From: a bacterium HR29
Lineage (GTDB): Bacteria > Chloroflexota > Dehalococcoidia > Tepidiformales > Tepidiformaceae
Length of the DNA stretch: 64,000 nt
Direction: 5' to 3'
NCBI GenBank assembly: GCA_002898215.1
Contig: BEIF01000003.1
Location: 124,001 to 188,000 of the forward strand
The translations under genes were made by a program, and so were the position numbers. Below the pieces are notes generated by a model that was not told the DNA's origin, searched no databases, and saw nothing but the letters and a program-made list of their open reading frames with translations. How positions within the stretch are numbered: position 1 is the stretch's first letter; each line of letters starts with the position of its first letter. Of the stretch, positions 7,294-18,116 are shown piece by piece.

Positions 7294-8613
7294 ATGATGA
7301 CCGCTCCACCTGCCATCGACTGGGACGCCTACTTCGACGAGGCGCTGGACATCTTCCAGCGCTACCTCCGCATCGACACCTCGAACCCGCCCGGCAACGA
7401 ATGGCGGGCCGCCGACTTCCTGGAGGGAATCCTCACGGCCGAGGGGGTCCCCTGCCAGCGGTACGATGCGGGCGGCGGCCGCGTCTCCCTCCGCGCGGTG
7501 CTGCCTGGCGACGGCTCCGCCGGAGGCCCGCTCCTGCTCCTCAACCACACCGACGTCGTTCCCGTCGAACGCGAGTATTGGGAGGAGGACCCCTTCGGGG
7601 GGGTCATCCGCGATGGCTGCGTCTGGGGCCGCGGCGCCCTCGACATGAAGAGCCTGGGCGTCGCGGAGCTGATGGCCTTCCTCGCCCTGAAGCGCGAGGG
7701 CGTTCCCCTGCGGCGCGACCTCGTCTTCCTCGCCGTCGCCGACGAGGAGGCGGGCGGCCTCTACGGCATCGAGTGGCTCGCCCGGCACCACCCCGACGCC
7801 ATCCGCGCCGAGTACGTCATCAACGAGGGCGGTGGCGGTGTCACCGAGCTCTTCGGCGTCCACCGCCCGGTGTTCAACGTCGCGGTGGCCGAGAAAGGCC
7901 CCCTCTGGCTCCGGCTCGTCGCCGAGGGCACGCCCGGCCACGGCTCCATGCCCCACGACGACAACGCGCTGGAGCGGCTCGTGCGCGCCCTCTACCGCAT
8001 CCACACCTGGCAGCGGGAGCTCGTCGTCTACCCCCTGCTCGACGAGTACTTCTCCCGCCTCCGCCGCGCCGGCATCTTCCGCGGCGAAGCCACCCCCGAA
8101 GCGCTCGCTCCCGTCGCGGCCGAGGACATCCGCGTCCGCGCCCTCCTCACGAACACGATCAGCATCACGATGGCCCAGTCCGGAATCAAACACAACGTCA
8201 TCCCGGGCCGGGCGGAGGCCGCGATCGATTGCCGCCTCCTACCCGGCGTCGACCCCGATGCCTTCCAGCGCCAGCTCGAGGAGGTGATCGACGACCCGAA
8301 GGTCCGCCTCGAGCGGGTCTTCGCCGGCTGGTCCGAACCGAGCCCCTACGACACCGAGCTCTTCCGCACCATCGAGGAGGTCATCCGCCAGCACGTAGAG
8401 GATGCCGTGGTGGTGCCGGGCGTCACCGTCGGCTTCACGGACAGCCGGGTCTTCCGCAACCAGGGCGTCGTCGCCTACGGGTTCTCCGGCGGCCTCGATA
8501 CCCCCGAGCTGCTGCGCACCTTCCATGGGCACAACGAGCGGGTCACCATCGAGAGCTTCCGCCTGAACTGCCGCCTCGTCTACGAGGTGGTGCGACGGAT
8601 GTGCGCCGCTTGA
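7294..8613 (+). CDS. M20 family metallopeptidase/amidohydrolase
   Basis: 439-residue zinc-dependent hydrolase of the ArgE/DapE/carboxypeptidase group. The di-zinc site is complete: NHTDVVPV (His and Asp), GRGALDMKS (bridging Asp), ADEEAGG (catalytic Glu and ligand Glu) and a late GHNERV His. The lid-domain motif GTPGHGSMP is present. The substrate (peptide, N-acyl amino acid or similar) cannot be told. Own promoter probable (TAGACT directly upstream). The last 34 bp overlap the end of the convergent LysR gene, a tail-to-tail arrangement that could give antisense interference. Confidence 0.9.
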   Translation: MMTAPPAIDWDAYFDEALDIFQRYLRIDTSNPPGNEWRAADFLEGILTAEGVPCQRYDAGGGRVSLRAVLPGDGSAGGPLLLLNHTDVVPVEREYWEEDPFGGVIRDGCVWGRGALDMKSLGVAELMAFLALKREGVPLRRDLVFLAVADEEAGGLYGIEWLARHHPDAIRAEYVINEGGGGVTELFGVHRPVFNVAVAEKGPLWLRLVAEGTPGHGSMPHDDNALERLVRALYRIHTWQRELVVYPLLDEYFSRLRRAGIFRGEATPEALAPVAAEDIRVRALLTNTISITMAQSGIKHNVIPGRAEAAIDCRLLPGVDPDAFQRQLEEVIDDPKVRLERVFAGWSEPSPYDTELFRTIEEVIRQHVEDAVVVPGVTVGFTDSRVFRNQGVVAYGFSGGLDTPELLRTFHGHNERVTIESFRLNCRLVYEVVRRMCAA

Positions 8614-9488
8614 GCGGCTTCGGCCGCTGCCTCGCGCAGGAGCGCCAGGAGCGGCGCGGCGATGGCGGGCAAGTGCCGCCCCGGCCTGCGGATCCATCCG
8701 ATGCGCCGGCGGAGCGGCGGAACGGTCGGCACCGTGTGGAGGTCGGTCCGCCCCGCGACGGCGATGCTCGGCGCGAAGGCGATTCCCGCCCCGGCGGCGA
8801 CCATGCGGAGGAGGGCGAACTGGCTCCGGCACTCCACCCGGCCCACCAGCCGCACGCCGCACTCCTGGGCTGCCCGCTCCACTTCCATGCGTAGGCCGTG
8901 GCCAGGCATCGACAGCAGCAGGTCGGGTTCCGCTAGCGCTTCTTCGAGGGGCACGGGGCCGCGCCCGGCCCAGGGGTGACCGAGGGGCAGCGCCAGCAGC
9001 ACTGGCTCGTCGAAGAGCTCCTCGATGGAGAGACGGGAATCGGCCAGGGGGAGGACCACCACGCCCAGGTCGAACTCGTCCCCTAGCACCCGTCGCACGA
9101 TGTCGTCGGTGGAGAGCATCTCGATGGAGAGCTGGGCCGCAGGGTACGCCGCCCGGAGCTTCGCCCACGCCGGCGGCACCAGGTAGTCCGTCACCGTCTC
9201 CGTCGCCCCGACCCGAAGGCGGGCTGCAGGACCCCCTCCCGAGACGGCAGCGGCCGCCCGCTGGAGCTCTTCGAAGACGCGGTCGGCAGCGTCCGCCAGC
9301 AGGCGCGCCGCCTCCGTCGGCACCACCCGCCGGCCGACGCGGTGGAAGAGGGGCACGCCCAGCTCCCGCTCGAGCGCGCGGATCTGTTTGCTGATGGACG
9401 GCTGGGCGACGTGTTCGGCTTCCGCCGCGGCCGTCACGCTGCCCGTGCGAACCACTGCCCGGAGGTAGCGAAGCTGGTGGAGCTCCAT
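8580..9488 (-). CDS. LysR family transcriptional regulator
   Basis: 302 residues. Residues 1-60 form the winged helix-turn-helix (MELHQLRYLRAVVRTGS, then AEAEHVAQPSISKQIRALE); the rest is the two-lobe ligand-binding domain. ATG 9488 was chosen because LysR proteins begin at this MELxQL position. The gene lies 44 bp downstream of a small gene on the same strand and tail-to-tail with the M20 peptidase, overlapping by 34 bp. LysR proteins usually act on neighbouring divergent genes, but here no divergent partner exists, so the target is not evident from position. Confidence 0.92.
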   Translation of the reverse strand: MELHQLRYLRAVVRTGSVTAAAEAEHVAQPSISKQIRALERELGVPLFHRVGRRVVPTEAARLLADAADRVFEELQRAAAAVSGGGPAARLRVGATETVTDYLVPPAWAKLRAAYPAAQLSIEMLSTDDIVRRVLGDEFDLGVVVLPLADSRLSIEELFDEPVLLALPLGHPWAGRGPVPLEEALAEPDLLLSMPGHGLRMEVERAAQECGVRLVGRVECRSQFALLRMVAAGAGIAFAPSIAVAGRTDLHTVPTVPPLRRRIGWIRRPGRHLPAIAAPLLALLREAAAEAAQAAHIRRTTS

Positions 9489-9532
9489 CGATAGCCGCAG
9501 GATATCGAAGCTGCGGCGTTCCTGCCGTTCGG

Positions 9533-9901
9533 CTAACGCGGTGCCGCCCGCACCGCCTCGCCGGCCGCAAGGGGCTTCCGCTCGGTCGCGAACCCGGCAG
9601 CGCGCAGGCGCTCCGCCACCGACTCCCCGTCCAGGCCGGCAGCGGCATCGGCGATCACCCAGAGGACCGCGCCGCTCGCCACTGCCAACCAGCGCAGCCG
9701 CGAGAGGGTTCCCGGCTCGAAGGTGTCCGGCTCCGGCCACCAGACGATGCGCCGTGCCGGTCGGGCGGTGTGGACGCTGCTGGCGACCGCCGGCCGGGGC
9801 GAGACCCGGCCCGCCTCCGCCAGCACTGCGTCGGGCGGTTCGATGAGGAGGACGCGATCCTCGCCCTGGTCGAGGCCGAGCTCGTGGAGGACTCCGCTCA
9901 T
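9533..9901 (-). CDS. Small uncharacterised protein following secA
   Basis: 122 residues, start ATG 9901, only 4 nt downstream of the secA stop, so probably in the same transcript. The sequence alternates strands and helices: LGLDQGEDRVLLIEPPDAVLAEAG, then ARRIVWWPEP, then LRWLAVASGAVLWVIAD, then LRAAGFATERKPLA. This order slightly recalls DUF3052, in which a small domain has a similar GxxVLxI and LWV strand; I could not confirm it. No known Sec-related function can be assigned. The frame is open upstream inside secA, but the ATG right after the secA stop is the natural start. Confidence 0.6.
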   Translation of the reverse strand: MSGVLHELGLDQGEDRVLLIEPPDAVLAEAGRVSPRPAVASSVHTARPARRIVWWPEPDTFEPGTLSRLRWLAVASGAVLWVIADAAAGLDGESVAERLRAAGFATERKPLAAGEAVRAAPR

Positions 9902-9905
9902 GCCG

Positions 9906-12518
<2,613 letters not shown>

Positions 12519-12577
12519 CCTGAAAGCCAGTGTAGCTCACAACCCGAAAACGGACCGGCAACGGAGCCCATCGCGCG

Positions 12578-14764
12578 ATGACCCCACCCCCCTCCGGCCC
12601 GCCCCGACAGGAGTGGCTCCCCGTGGGCGAGGAGCCCCAGCCGCTCGGCAGCATCACCGACTGCGCCATCCTCCGCAACAGCGGCATCTCCGTCGTCTCC
12701 CTCGAAGACGGCACCATCGACGCCGCCGCCCACGAGGCCACCGGCCTCTACACCCGCGACACCCGCCACCTCTCCCTCCTCCGCCTCACCCTCGGCGGGG
12801 TCGCCCCCCTGCTCCTCGATGCCAGCCAGGCCGGAGCGGTCCACTCCGCCGTCTTCACGAACCCGGCCATGCAGGGGCCCGACGGGACCATCATCCCCGC
12901 GCGGACCCTCATCCTTCGGCGCCGGCGCGTGCTCGACCGGGGGCTCGCGGAATCCATCACCGTCTCGAACTACGGCTCCGCGGAGCACTCCTTCGAGCTG
13001 CGCATCGCCTTCGACGCCGACTTCCGCGACATCTTCGAGGTCCGCGGCTACACCCGTCGCACGCCCCCCGGCCGCATCAGCCGCACCCGCGGCGCCGACC
13101 GGGCCGTGTTCCGCTACGACGGACGCGACGGTGTGCGGCGAGAGACGCACCTGCGCTTCGAACCCCGGCCCACCGCGCTCCGCAACGGCGAGGCGCTCTA
13201 CCACGTGCGGCTCGGCCCCCGCGACACGTTCACGGCCGACATCCGCGTGCACCCGGGGCCGGACCCCGGCGACCGCGAGCCCGTCCCGGCGATCATCCGC
13301 CGCGTCCAGGCCGACGAACGGCGCTTCCTCCGCTCCGTCACCTCGGTCCGCACCGATTACGAGCCGCTCTCCCACGCCATCGAACGGGCGCTCCTCGACG
13401 TGTACGCGCTCCGCACCGCCCTCGATGGCGAAAGCTTCGTCGCCGCGGGCGTCCCCTGGTTCGACACGCTCTTCGGCCGGGACAGCCTCATCACGGGCAT
13501 CTTCCTCGCCGCCTACGCGCCCGACCTCCTCAGGGCGGCCCTCCGCAACCTCGCCCGGGAGCAGGCGGAGAGCAGCGACCCCGCCACCGACGCCGAGCCC
13601 GGGAAGATCCCTCACGAGCTCCGCTGGGGCGAGCTGGCCCGTATCGGGGAAGTTCCCTTCGCGCGGTACTACGGCAGCGTCGACGCGACGCCCCTCTTCG
13701 TCATCGCCGCCGACGAGTACCTCGCCTGGACCGGCGATGTGGGCACGGTCCGCGAGCTGTGGCCTGCCATCCAACGGGCGGTGCGCTGGTGTGCCGAGCG
13801 GCTCGAGGCGACGAACGGGTTCCTCTCCTACGCCCGCCGTTCCGCCCGCGGGCTCGAGAACCAGGGGTGGAAGGACTCCCACGACGCCATCGTCTGGCCC
13901 GACGGCCGCCTCGCCGAGCCGCCCATCGCCCTCGTCGAGGCTCAGGCGTACTGCTGGGCGGCACTCCTCGCCTTCGCGAACATGGCGTCGCTCCTCGACG
14001 AAGACGACGGCGGCGCGCTCGAGGTGGCGAACGCGCTCCGGGCCCGGTTCGAGCGGGCGTTCTACCACGAAGAGCTCGGCTACGTGCTCTGCCTCGAACG
14101 GGCTCGCACTCCGGTACCCACGCCCGCCTCCAACGCTGCCCACGCCCTCTGGGTCGGCGCTGCCTCCGAACGGGCAGCGGCTGCCGTCGCCCGGCGGCTC
14201 TTCCGCCAGGACCTGTTCAGCGGCTGGGGCATCCGCACCCTCAGCAGCGAGGTCGCCGGGTACAACCCGCTCGGCTACCACACCGGTTCGGTGTGGCCGC
14301 ACGACAACGCCATCGCGCTGGCCGGGCTTCGGCGTTACGGCTTCGACGAGCTGGCCTACATCCTCGGCACCGCCTTCATCGAGGCCGCCCTCGCCTTCCC
14401 TGCCGCCCGCATTCCCGAGCTCTACTCGGGCGACCCGCGCGAGCTGCGCCTCGTGCCGACGCCCTTCCCCGTCGCTTCCCGTCCCCAGGCGTGGTCGGCG
14501 GCCAGCCTCCCGTACGTAATGGCCACGCTCCTCGGCCTCCGACCCTCCGGCCCCCGGGCCCTCGCCATCGTCCGGCCAGTGCTCCCCCTCGAGCTGGAGT
14601 GGGTGCAGGTGCGGAACCTCCGCTTCGCCGGTGCCGCCATCGACCTCACCTTCCGGCGCAGCGCCGACCGCGTGGCGGTGGAGGTGGACGACGTCCGCGG
14701 CGACGTCGAGATCGTCCTTTCCCGCACCTGGCCGAGGGGCTCCTCCGGGCCGCAGTCGCCATAA
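12578..14764 (+). CDS. Glycogen-debranching-type amylo-alpha-1,6-glucosidase
   Basis: 728 residues. The N-terminal beta-sandwich (about 30-230; ILRNSGISVVSLEDG, YTRDTRHLS) is the GDE_N_bis type; the remainder is an (alpha/alpha)6 barrel of the glycogen-debrancher fold with GVPWFDTLFGRDSLITG, HELRWGELA and an ending rich in NLRFAG strands. Members release branch-linked glucose or related sugars, but several are annotated only by fold, and substrate here is uncertain. No signal peptide is visible, so probably cytosolic. Followed after 164 bp by a glycosyltransferase gene in the same direction, which has its own promoter-like sequence; trehalose/glucosylglycerate metabolism is another possible setting. 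Confidence 0.85.
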   Translation: MTPPPSGPPRQEWLPVGEEPQPLGSITDCAILRNSGISVVSLEDGTIDAAAHEATGLYTRDTRHLSLLRLTLGGVAPLLLDASQAGAVHSAVFTNPAMQGPDGTIIPARTLILRRRRVLDRGLAESITVSNYGSAEHSFELRIAFDADFRDIFEVRGYTRRTPPGRISRTRGADRAVFRYDGRDGVRRETHLRFEPRPTALRNGEALYHVRLGPRDTFTADIRVHPGPDPGDREPVPAIIRRVQADERRFLRSVTSVRTDYEPLSHAIERALLDVYALRTALDGESFVAAGVPWFDTLFGRDSLITGIFLAAYAPDLLRAALRNLAREQAESSDPATDAEPGKIPHELRWGELARIGEVPFARYYGSVDATPLFVIAADEYLAWTGDVGTVRELWPAIQRAVRWCAERLEATNGFLSYARRSARGLENQGWKDSHDAIVWPDGRLAEPPIALVEAQAYCWAALLAFANMASLLDEDDGGALEVANALRARFERAFYHEELGYVLCLERARTPVPTPASNAAHALWVGAASERAAAAVARRLFRQDLFSGWGIRTLSSEVAGYNPLGYHTGSVWPHDNAIALAGLRRYGFDELAYILGTAFIEAALAFPAARIPELYSGDPRELRLVPTPFPVASRPQAWSAASLPYVMATLLGLRPSGPRALAIVRPVLPLELEWVQVRNLRFAGAAIDLTFRRSADRVAVEVDDVRGDVEIVLSRTWPRGSSGPQSP

Positions 14765-14792
14765 CAATGCGGCGACGGGGCCATACGACGGA

Positions 14793-14822
14793 TTGACGTT
14801 CCGAACCGGCGACGATGAGAAT
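14793..14822 (+). promoter_or_regulatory. Promoter candidate of the GT4 gene
   Basis: TTGACG (14793-14798) and GAGAAT (14817-14822) are separated by 18 nt, about 105 nt before ATG 14929. Confidence 0.4.
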
Positions 14823-14928
14823 AGGGGCGAGCGCGTGGCGCGCTCCTTCCGTGTCCGTCCCGGCTGGTTGCCGCCCCTCACGGACGCGTTCGCTCGTACG
14901 CTCGGAGGCCCGAACCAGGAGGTCGTGC

Positions 14929-16035
14929 ATGGAGAGGATGCGCATCGCCATCGTCGCGCCGCCGTGGTTTGCCGTCCCGCCGACCGGCTACGGTGGCATC
15001 GAGCTCGTGGTGAGCTACCTGGCCGACGGCCTGGTGGAACGGGGTCACGACGTAACCCTCTTCGCCGCCGGAGGCTCCCGCACGAAGGCCCGGCTCGTGG
15101 CCACCTTCCCCGAGCCGCCCTCGCACCTCCTCGGCGACACCCTCATCGAGCAGCACCACGCCCTCCTCGCCTACGAACGCTGGCACGAGTTCGACATCAT
15201 CCACGACCACACCCTGCCGGGGACGCTCGTCGGGGCGTGCCTGCCCGTTCCCGTGGTGCACACCCTCCACGGTCCCGTCACCGACCGCCTCGCCCGGCTG
15301 CTGCCCGACCTGGCCGAACGGGTTCACCTCGTGGCCATCAGCCATCATCAGCGCTCGACGCTCCCCGCCGGCGTGAGGGCGACGGTCATCCACAACGGCA
15401 TCGACCCTGCCGCCTTCCCCTTCTCCGACCGGCCCGGCGACTACCTCCTCTTCTGCGGGCGTATCAACCCCGAGAAGGGGCCGGTGGAGGCGATCGAGAT
15501 CGCCCGCCTGGCGGGAAAGCCGCTCCTCATGGTCGTGAAGATCAACGAGCAGCTCGAGCGCGAGTACTGGGAGGCCGAGGTGAAGCCGCGGCTCCGCGGC
15601 CTCGACGTGGAGGTGAAGCAGCAGCCGCCGACGGAGGAGAAGTTGCGGGCCTACCGGGACGCGCTCGCGACCCTCTTCCCCGTGCAGTGGCCGGAGCCCT
15701 TCGGCCTCGTGATGATCGAGTCGATGGCCACCGGCACCCCCGTCATCGCCTTCCGCAACGGCTCCGTGCCCGAAGTCGTGGAGGACGGCGTGACCGGCTA
15801 CATCTGCGAGAGCGTCGAGGAGGCCGCGGAGGCGGTCCACCGCGCCGCCTCCCTCGACCGCAAGGCGTGCCGGCAGCGCGTCGAGCGGCATTTCAGCGCT
15901 GCCCTCAACGTCCTGCGCCACGAACAGCTGTACCGCTCCATCCTCGCCGGCGATGGCCGCCGCGCGGGGATGCACGCCCTCCTTCGCGGCGCGCCTCCGC
16001 TGGAGGCGGCGGAGGACCGGCGGTCGGCCTCCTGA
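14929..16035 (+). CDS. Glycosyltransferase family 4 (GT-B fold)
   Basis: 368 residues. N-lobe begins MRIAIVAPPWFAVPPTGYGGIE, typical of GT4 enzymes whose loop binds the acceptor; the C-lobe carries PEPFGLVMIESMATGTPV, the E-x7-E nucleotide-sugar motif. ATG 14929 has a strong ribosome site (AGGAGGT, 14917-14923); an ATG three codons later is possible, and the frame is open further upstream. It transfers a sugar from a nucleotide donor to an unknown acceptor in the cytosol. Adjacent debranching-type glucosidase suggests a link to storage or solute sugars, but this is only position. Convergent with purA across 31 bp. Confidence 0.88.
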   Translation: MERMRIAIVAPPWFAVPPTGYGGIELVVSYLADGLVERGHDVTLFAAGGSRTKARLVATFPEPPSHLLGDTLIEQHHALLAYERWHEFDIIHDHTLPGTLVGACLPVPVVHTLHGPVTDRLARLLPDLAERVHLVAISHHQRSTLPAGVRATVIHNGIDPAAFPFSDRPGDYLLFCGRINPEKGPVEAIEIARLAGKPLLMVVKINEQLEREYWEAEVKPRLRGLDVEVKQQPPTEEKLRAYRDALATLFPVQWPEPFGLVMIESMATGTPVIAFRNGSVPEVVEDGVTGYICESVEEAAEAVHRAASLDRKACRQRVERHFSAALNVLRHEQLYRSILAGDGRRAGMHALLRGAPPLEAAEDRRSAS

Positions 16036-16066
16036 ACGGACTCCCGCGGGCCGCGCCGAAGGCCGC

Positions 16067-17371
16067 TCAGAAGATCGGGTTGACGATGATCGCCTGCTCC
16101 CGCTCGGGCCCCACCGAGATGAGGTCCACCGGGCACTGGAGCAGCTCCTCCACCCGCCGCACGAACGCTTTGGCCTGCGGCGGGAGGTCATCGAAGCTGC
16201 GGCAGTGGGTGGTGGGCTGCTGCCAGCCCGGCAGCTCCTCGTACACCGGCCGCACCTGGCGAAGGAGCGAATCGCTCGCCGGGAGGGTATCGATGATCCG
16301 CCCGCCCAGCTCGTAGGCGGTGCAGATTTTGATGGCGGGGAGGTCGTCCAGCACGTCGAGCCGCGTCAAGGCGACGGCACTGAGGCCGTTGAAGCGCACG
16401 CTGTAGCGGGCGGCCACCGCGTCGAGCCAGCCGATGCGCCGAGGGCGGCCGGTGGTGGTGCCGTACTCGCCGTGGCCGTGCTCCTTCCCATGGTCGCGCA
16501 GCTTCTCCGCCGTCTCGTCGAAGAGCTCGGTCGGGAACGGCCCGTTCCCCACCCGGGTGCAGTAGCTCTTGAAGACCCCGACCACGCGGGAGATCTCCGT
16601 CGGACCGATGCCGACGCCCAGCGCTGCCCCGCCGCTCGAGCTGCTCGGCACGCTCGAGGTCACGTACGGATACGTGCCGTGGTCCAGGTCGAGGAGCGAG
16701 CCCTGCGCCCCCTCCAGGAGGACGTGCTCCCCCCGCCGGTGGGCTTCGAGGATGATCGACTGCACGTCGCCCACGTACGGCTTCAGCCGCTGTCCGAACT
16801 CCTTGTACCGCTCGATGCACTCCGTGAACGAGATGGGGTCGGCGCCGTACACCCCGGTGATGAGCCGGTTCGCGAACTCCAGGGCAGGCTTCACCCGCTC
16901 CACCAGGTCCTCCGTCCGCAGGAGGTCGGCCACCCGGATGCCCCGGCGCGCCACCTTGTCCACGAAGCAGGGCCCGACCCCCTTCCCCGTCGTGCCGATG
17001 GCGTTCGCCCCCCGGAGCTGTTCGTCCAACCGGTCGATGAGCTTGTGCCAGGGCATGATCACCTGCGCCCGGTCGCTCACCACCAGGCGGCTCGTGTCGA
17101 TGCCCCGGCTCTGGAGCTGGGCGATCTCGTCCAGCAACACCTCGGGGTCGATCGCCACCCCGTTGCCGATGACGCACGTCTTCTCCGGATAGAAGATGCC
17201 CGCCGGGACGAGGTGGAGGCGGAACTCCCCCCGGTCGTTCACCACGGTGTGGCCGGCGTTGTTCCCCGCCGAATACCGGGCGACCACGCGCGCCTTCCGC
17301 GCCAGGAGGTCGACGATCCGGCCCTTCCCCTCGTCGCCCCACTGACCACCAACGACAACCACGATCGGCAT
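16067..17371 (-). CDS. purA: Adenylosuccinate synthetase
   Basis: 434 residues, full length. Joins IMP and aspartate with GTP to give adenylosuccinate, first committed step to AMP. Seen: GGQWGDEGKGRIVD with catalytic Asp and the GDEGKG phosphate loop, NNAGHTV with catalytic His, GTTGKGVGP, EGAQGSLLDLDHGTYPYVTSS, and TTGRPRRIGWLD. Upstream on the same strand, 43 bp away, is the TrpF-like gene, and before that the FAD oxidoreductase gene; a hairpin sits in the gap (17383-17409), so purA may be partly separated from them. Confidence 0.98.
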   Translation of the reverse strand: MPIVVVVGGQWGDEGKGRIVDLLARKARVVARYSAGNNAGHTVVNDRGEFRLHLVPAGIFYPEKTCVIGNGVAIDPEVLLDEIAQLQSRGIDTSRLVVSDRAQVIMPWHKLIDRLDEQLRGANAIGTTGKGVGPCFVDKVARRGIRVADLLRTEDLVERVKPALEFANRLITGVYGADPISFTECIERYKEFGQRLKPYVGDVQSIILEAHRRGEHVLLEGAQGSLLDLDHGTYPYVTSSVPSSSSGGAALGVGIGPTEISRVVGVFKSYCTRVGNGPFPTELFDETAEKLRDHGKEHGHGEYGTTTGRPRRIGWLDAVAARYSVRFNGLSAVALTRLDVLDDLPAIKICTAYELGGRIIDTLPASDSLLRQVRPVYEELPGWQQPTTHCRSFDDLPPQAKAFVRRVEELLQCPVDLISVGPEREQAIIVNPIF

Positions 17372-17382
17372 GAGACACGCTC

Positions 17383-17409
17383 CGGGCCCCCCGTTCGCCG
17401 GAGGGCCCG
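17383..17409 (-). terminator. Hairpin between the TrpF-like gene and purA
   Basis: Eleven-base arms (with one G-U pair in the minus-strand RNA) and a 5-nt GCGAA loop; no U tract. Could be a weak terminator or a leader structure of purA. Confidence 0.4.
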
Positions 17410-17414
17410 TTCCG

Positions 17415-18107
17415 TCATTCTACCCCAGGGTGGTGAGGCCGTCCTCCCCCGAGCGGGGCAGCGGCGACCGCGGCGAGGAACGCCTGCAGCCGCGCCGGGT
17501 CGAGCCGCCCCCACGCGTCCTCCACCCCCGTGTGGACGTCGACGCCCCAAGGCTGCACGGTGCGGATCGCCTCCGCGACGTTCTCCGGGCGAAGCCCTCC
17601 CGCCAGGATCACGGGGACCCGTACCGAACGGACGATGGCCGCCGAAATGCGCCAGTCGTGCGTCTTCCCCGTTGCCCCGCGGCGGCCCGTTATGGGGTCG
17701 AAGGTGTCGAGCAGGAGCGCATCGGCGTCGGCGATGGTTGTCGCCTCCGCCACGGCCTCCGGCCCGGTCACGTGGACGACCCGAACGACCTTGACCCCCG
17801 GCACGAGCGCCCGCAGGCGCGCTACCGCCTCCTCGGAGGCGCCCCCGTGGAGCTGCACCGTCCGGGCGCCGATGGCCTCCAGTAGCCGCGCCACCTCTTC
17901 GGCCTCGCTGCGATAGGTGATGAGCACCGGGGTGACGAACGGGGGCAGCGCCCGCACCGCAGCCGCGGCGGCCTCGGGTGGGGTGTCGTCGGGAGCGCCT
18001 TTCGGCAGCCCGATGGTGAACCCGACGGCGTCGGCGCCCGCCTCCGCCACCAGGAGGGCGTCCCGCGCCGACGTGATGCCCGCCACCTGGACGCGCACGC
18101 GGCCCAC
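17415..18107 (-). CDS. TrpF-like TIM-barrel protein lacking the catalytic cysteine
   Basis: 230 residues. By fold and motifs it is a phosphoribosylanthranilate isomerase homologue: VQLHG, LLLDTFDP, GATGKTHDW, ILAGGLRPENV, VDVHTGVE. But the KICGIT motif of true TrpF is VQVAGIT here, so the general-base Cys (Cys7 in the Thermotoga enzyme) is Ala9, and the segment that carries the anthranilate-binding Arg (KSKRYIS in Thermotoga) reads KGAPDDT. The Asp general acid and the phosphate-binding loops remain. It is therefore unlikely to be a normal TrpF; it may use a phosphorylated ligand in another reaction. GTG start. Neighbours (FAD oxidoreductase 9 bp upstream, purA downstream) are not tryptophan genes. 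Confidence 0.75.
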   Translation of the reverse strand: MGRVRVQVAGITSARDALLVAEAGADAVGFTIGLPKGAPDDTPPEAAAAAVRALPPFVTPVLITYRSEAEEVARLLEAIGARTVQLHGGASEEAVARLRALVPGVKVVRVVHVTGPEAVAEATTIADADALLLDTFDPITGRRGATGKTHDWRISAAIVRSVRVPVILAGGLRPENVAEAIRTVQPWGVDVHTGVEDAWGRLDPARLQAFLAAVAAAPLGGGRPHHPGVE

Positions 18108-18116
18108 GGGCGCTCC

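Noticed and set aside
9533-9901. Firm DUF3052 assignment
   Set aside because: Similarity is faint by eye; kept as uncharacterised.
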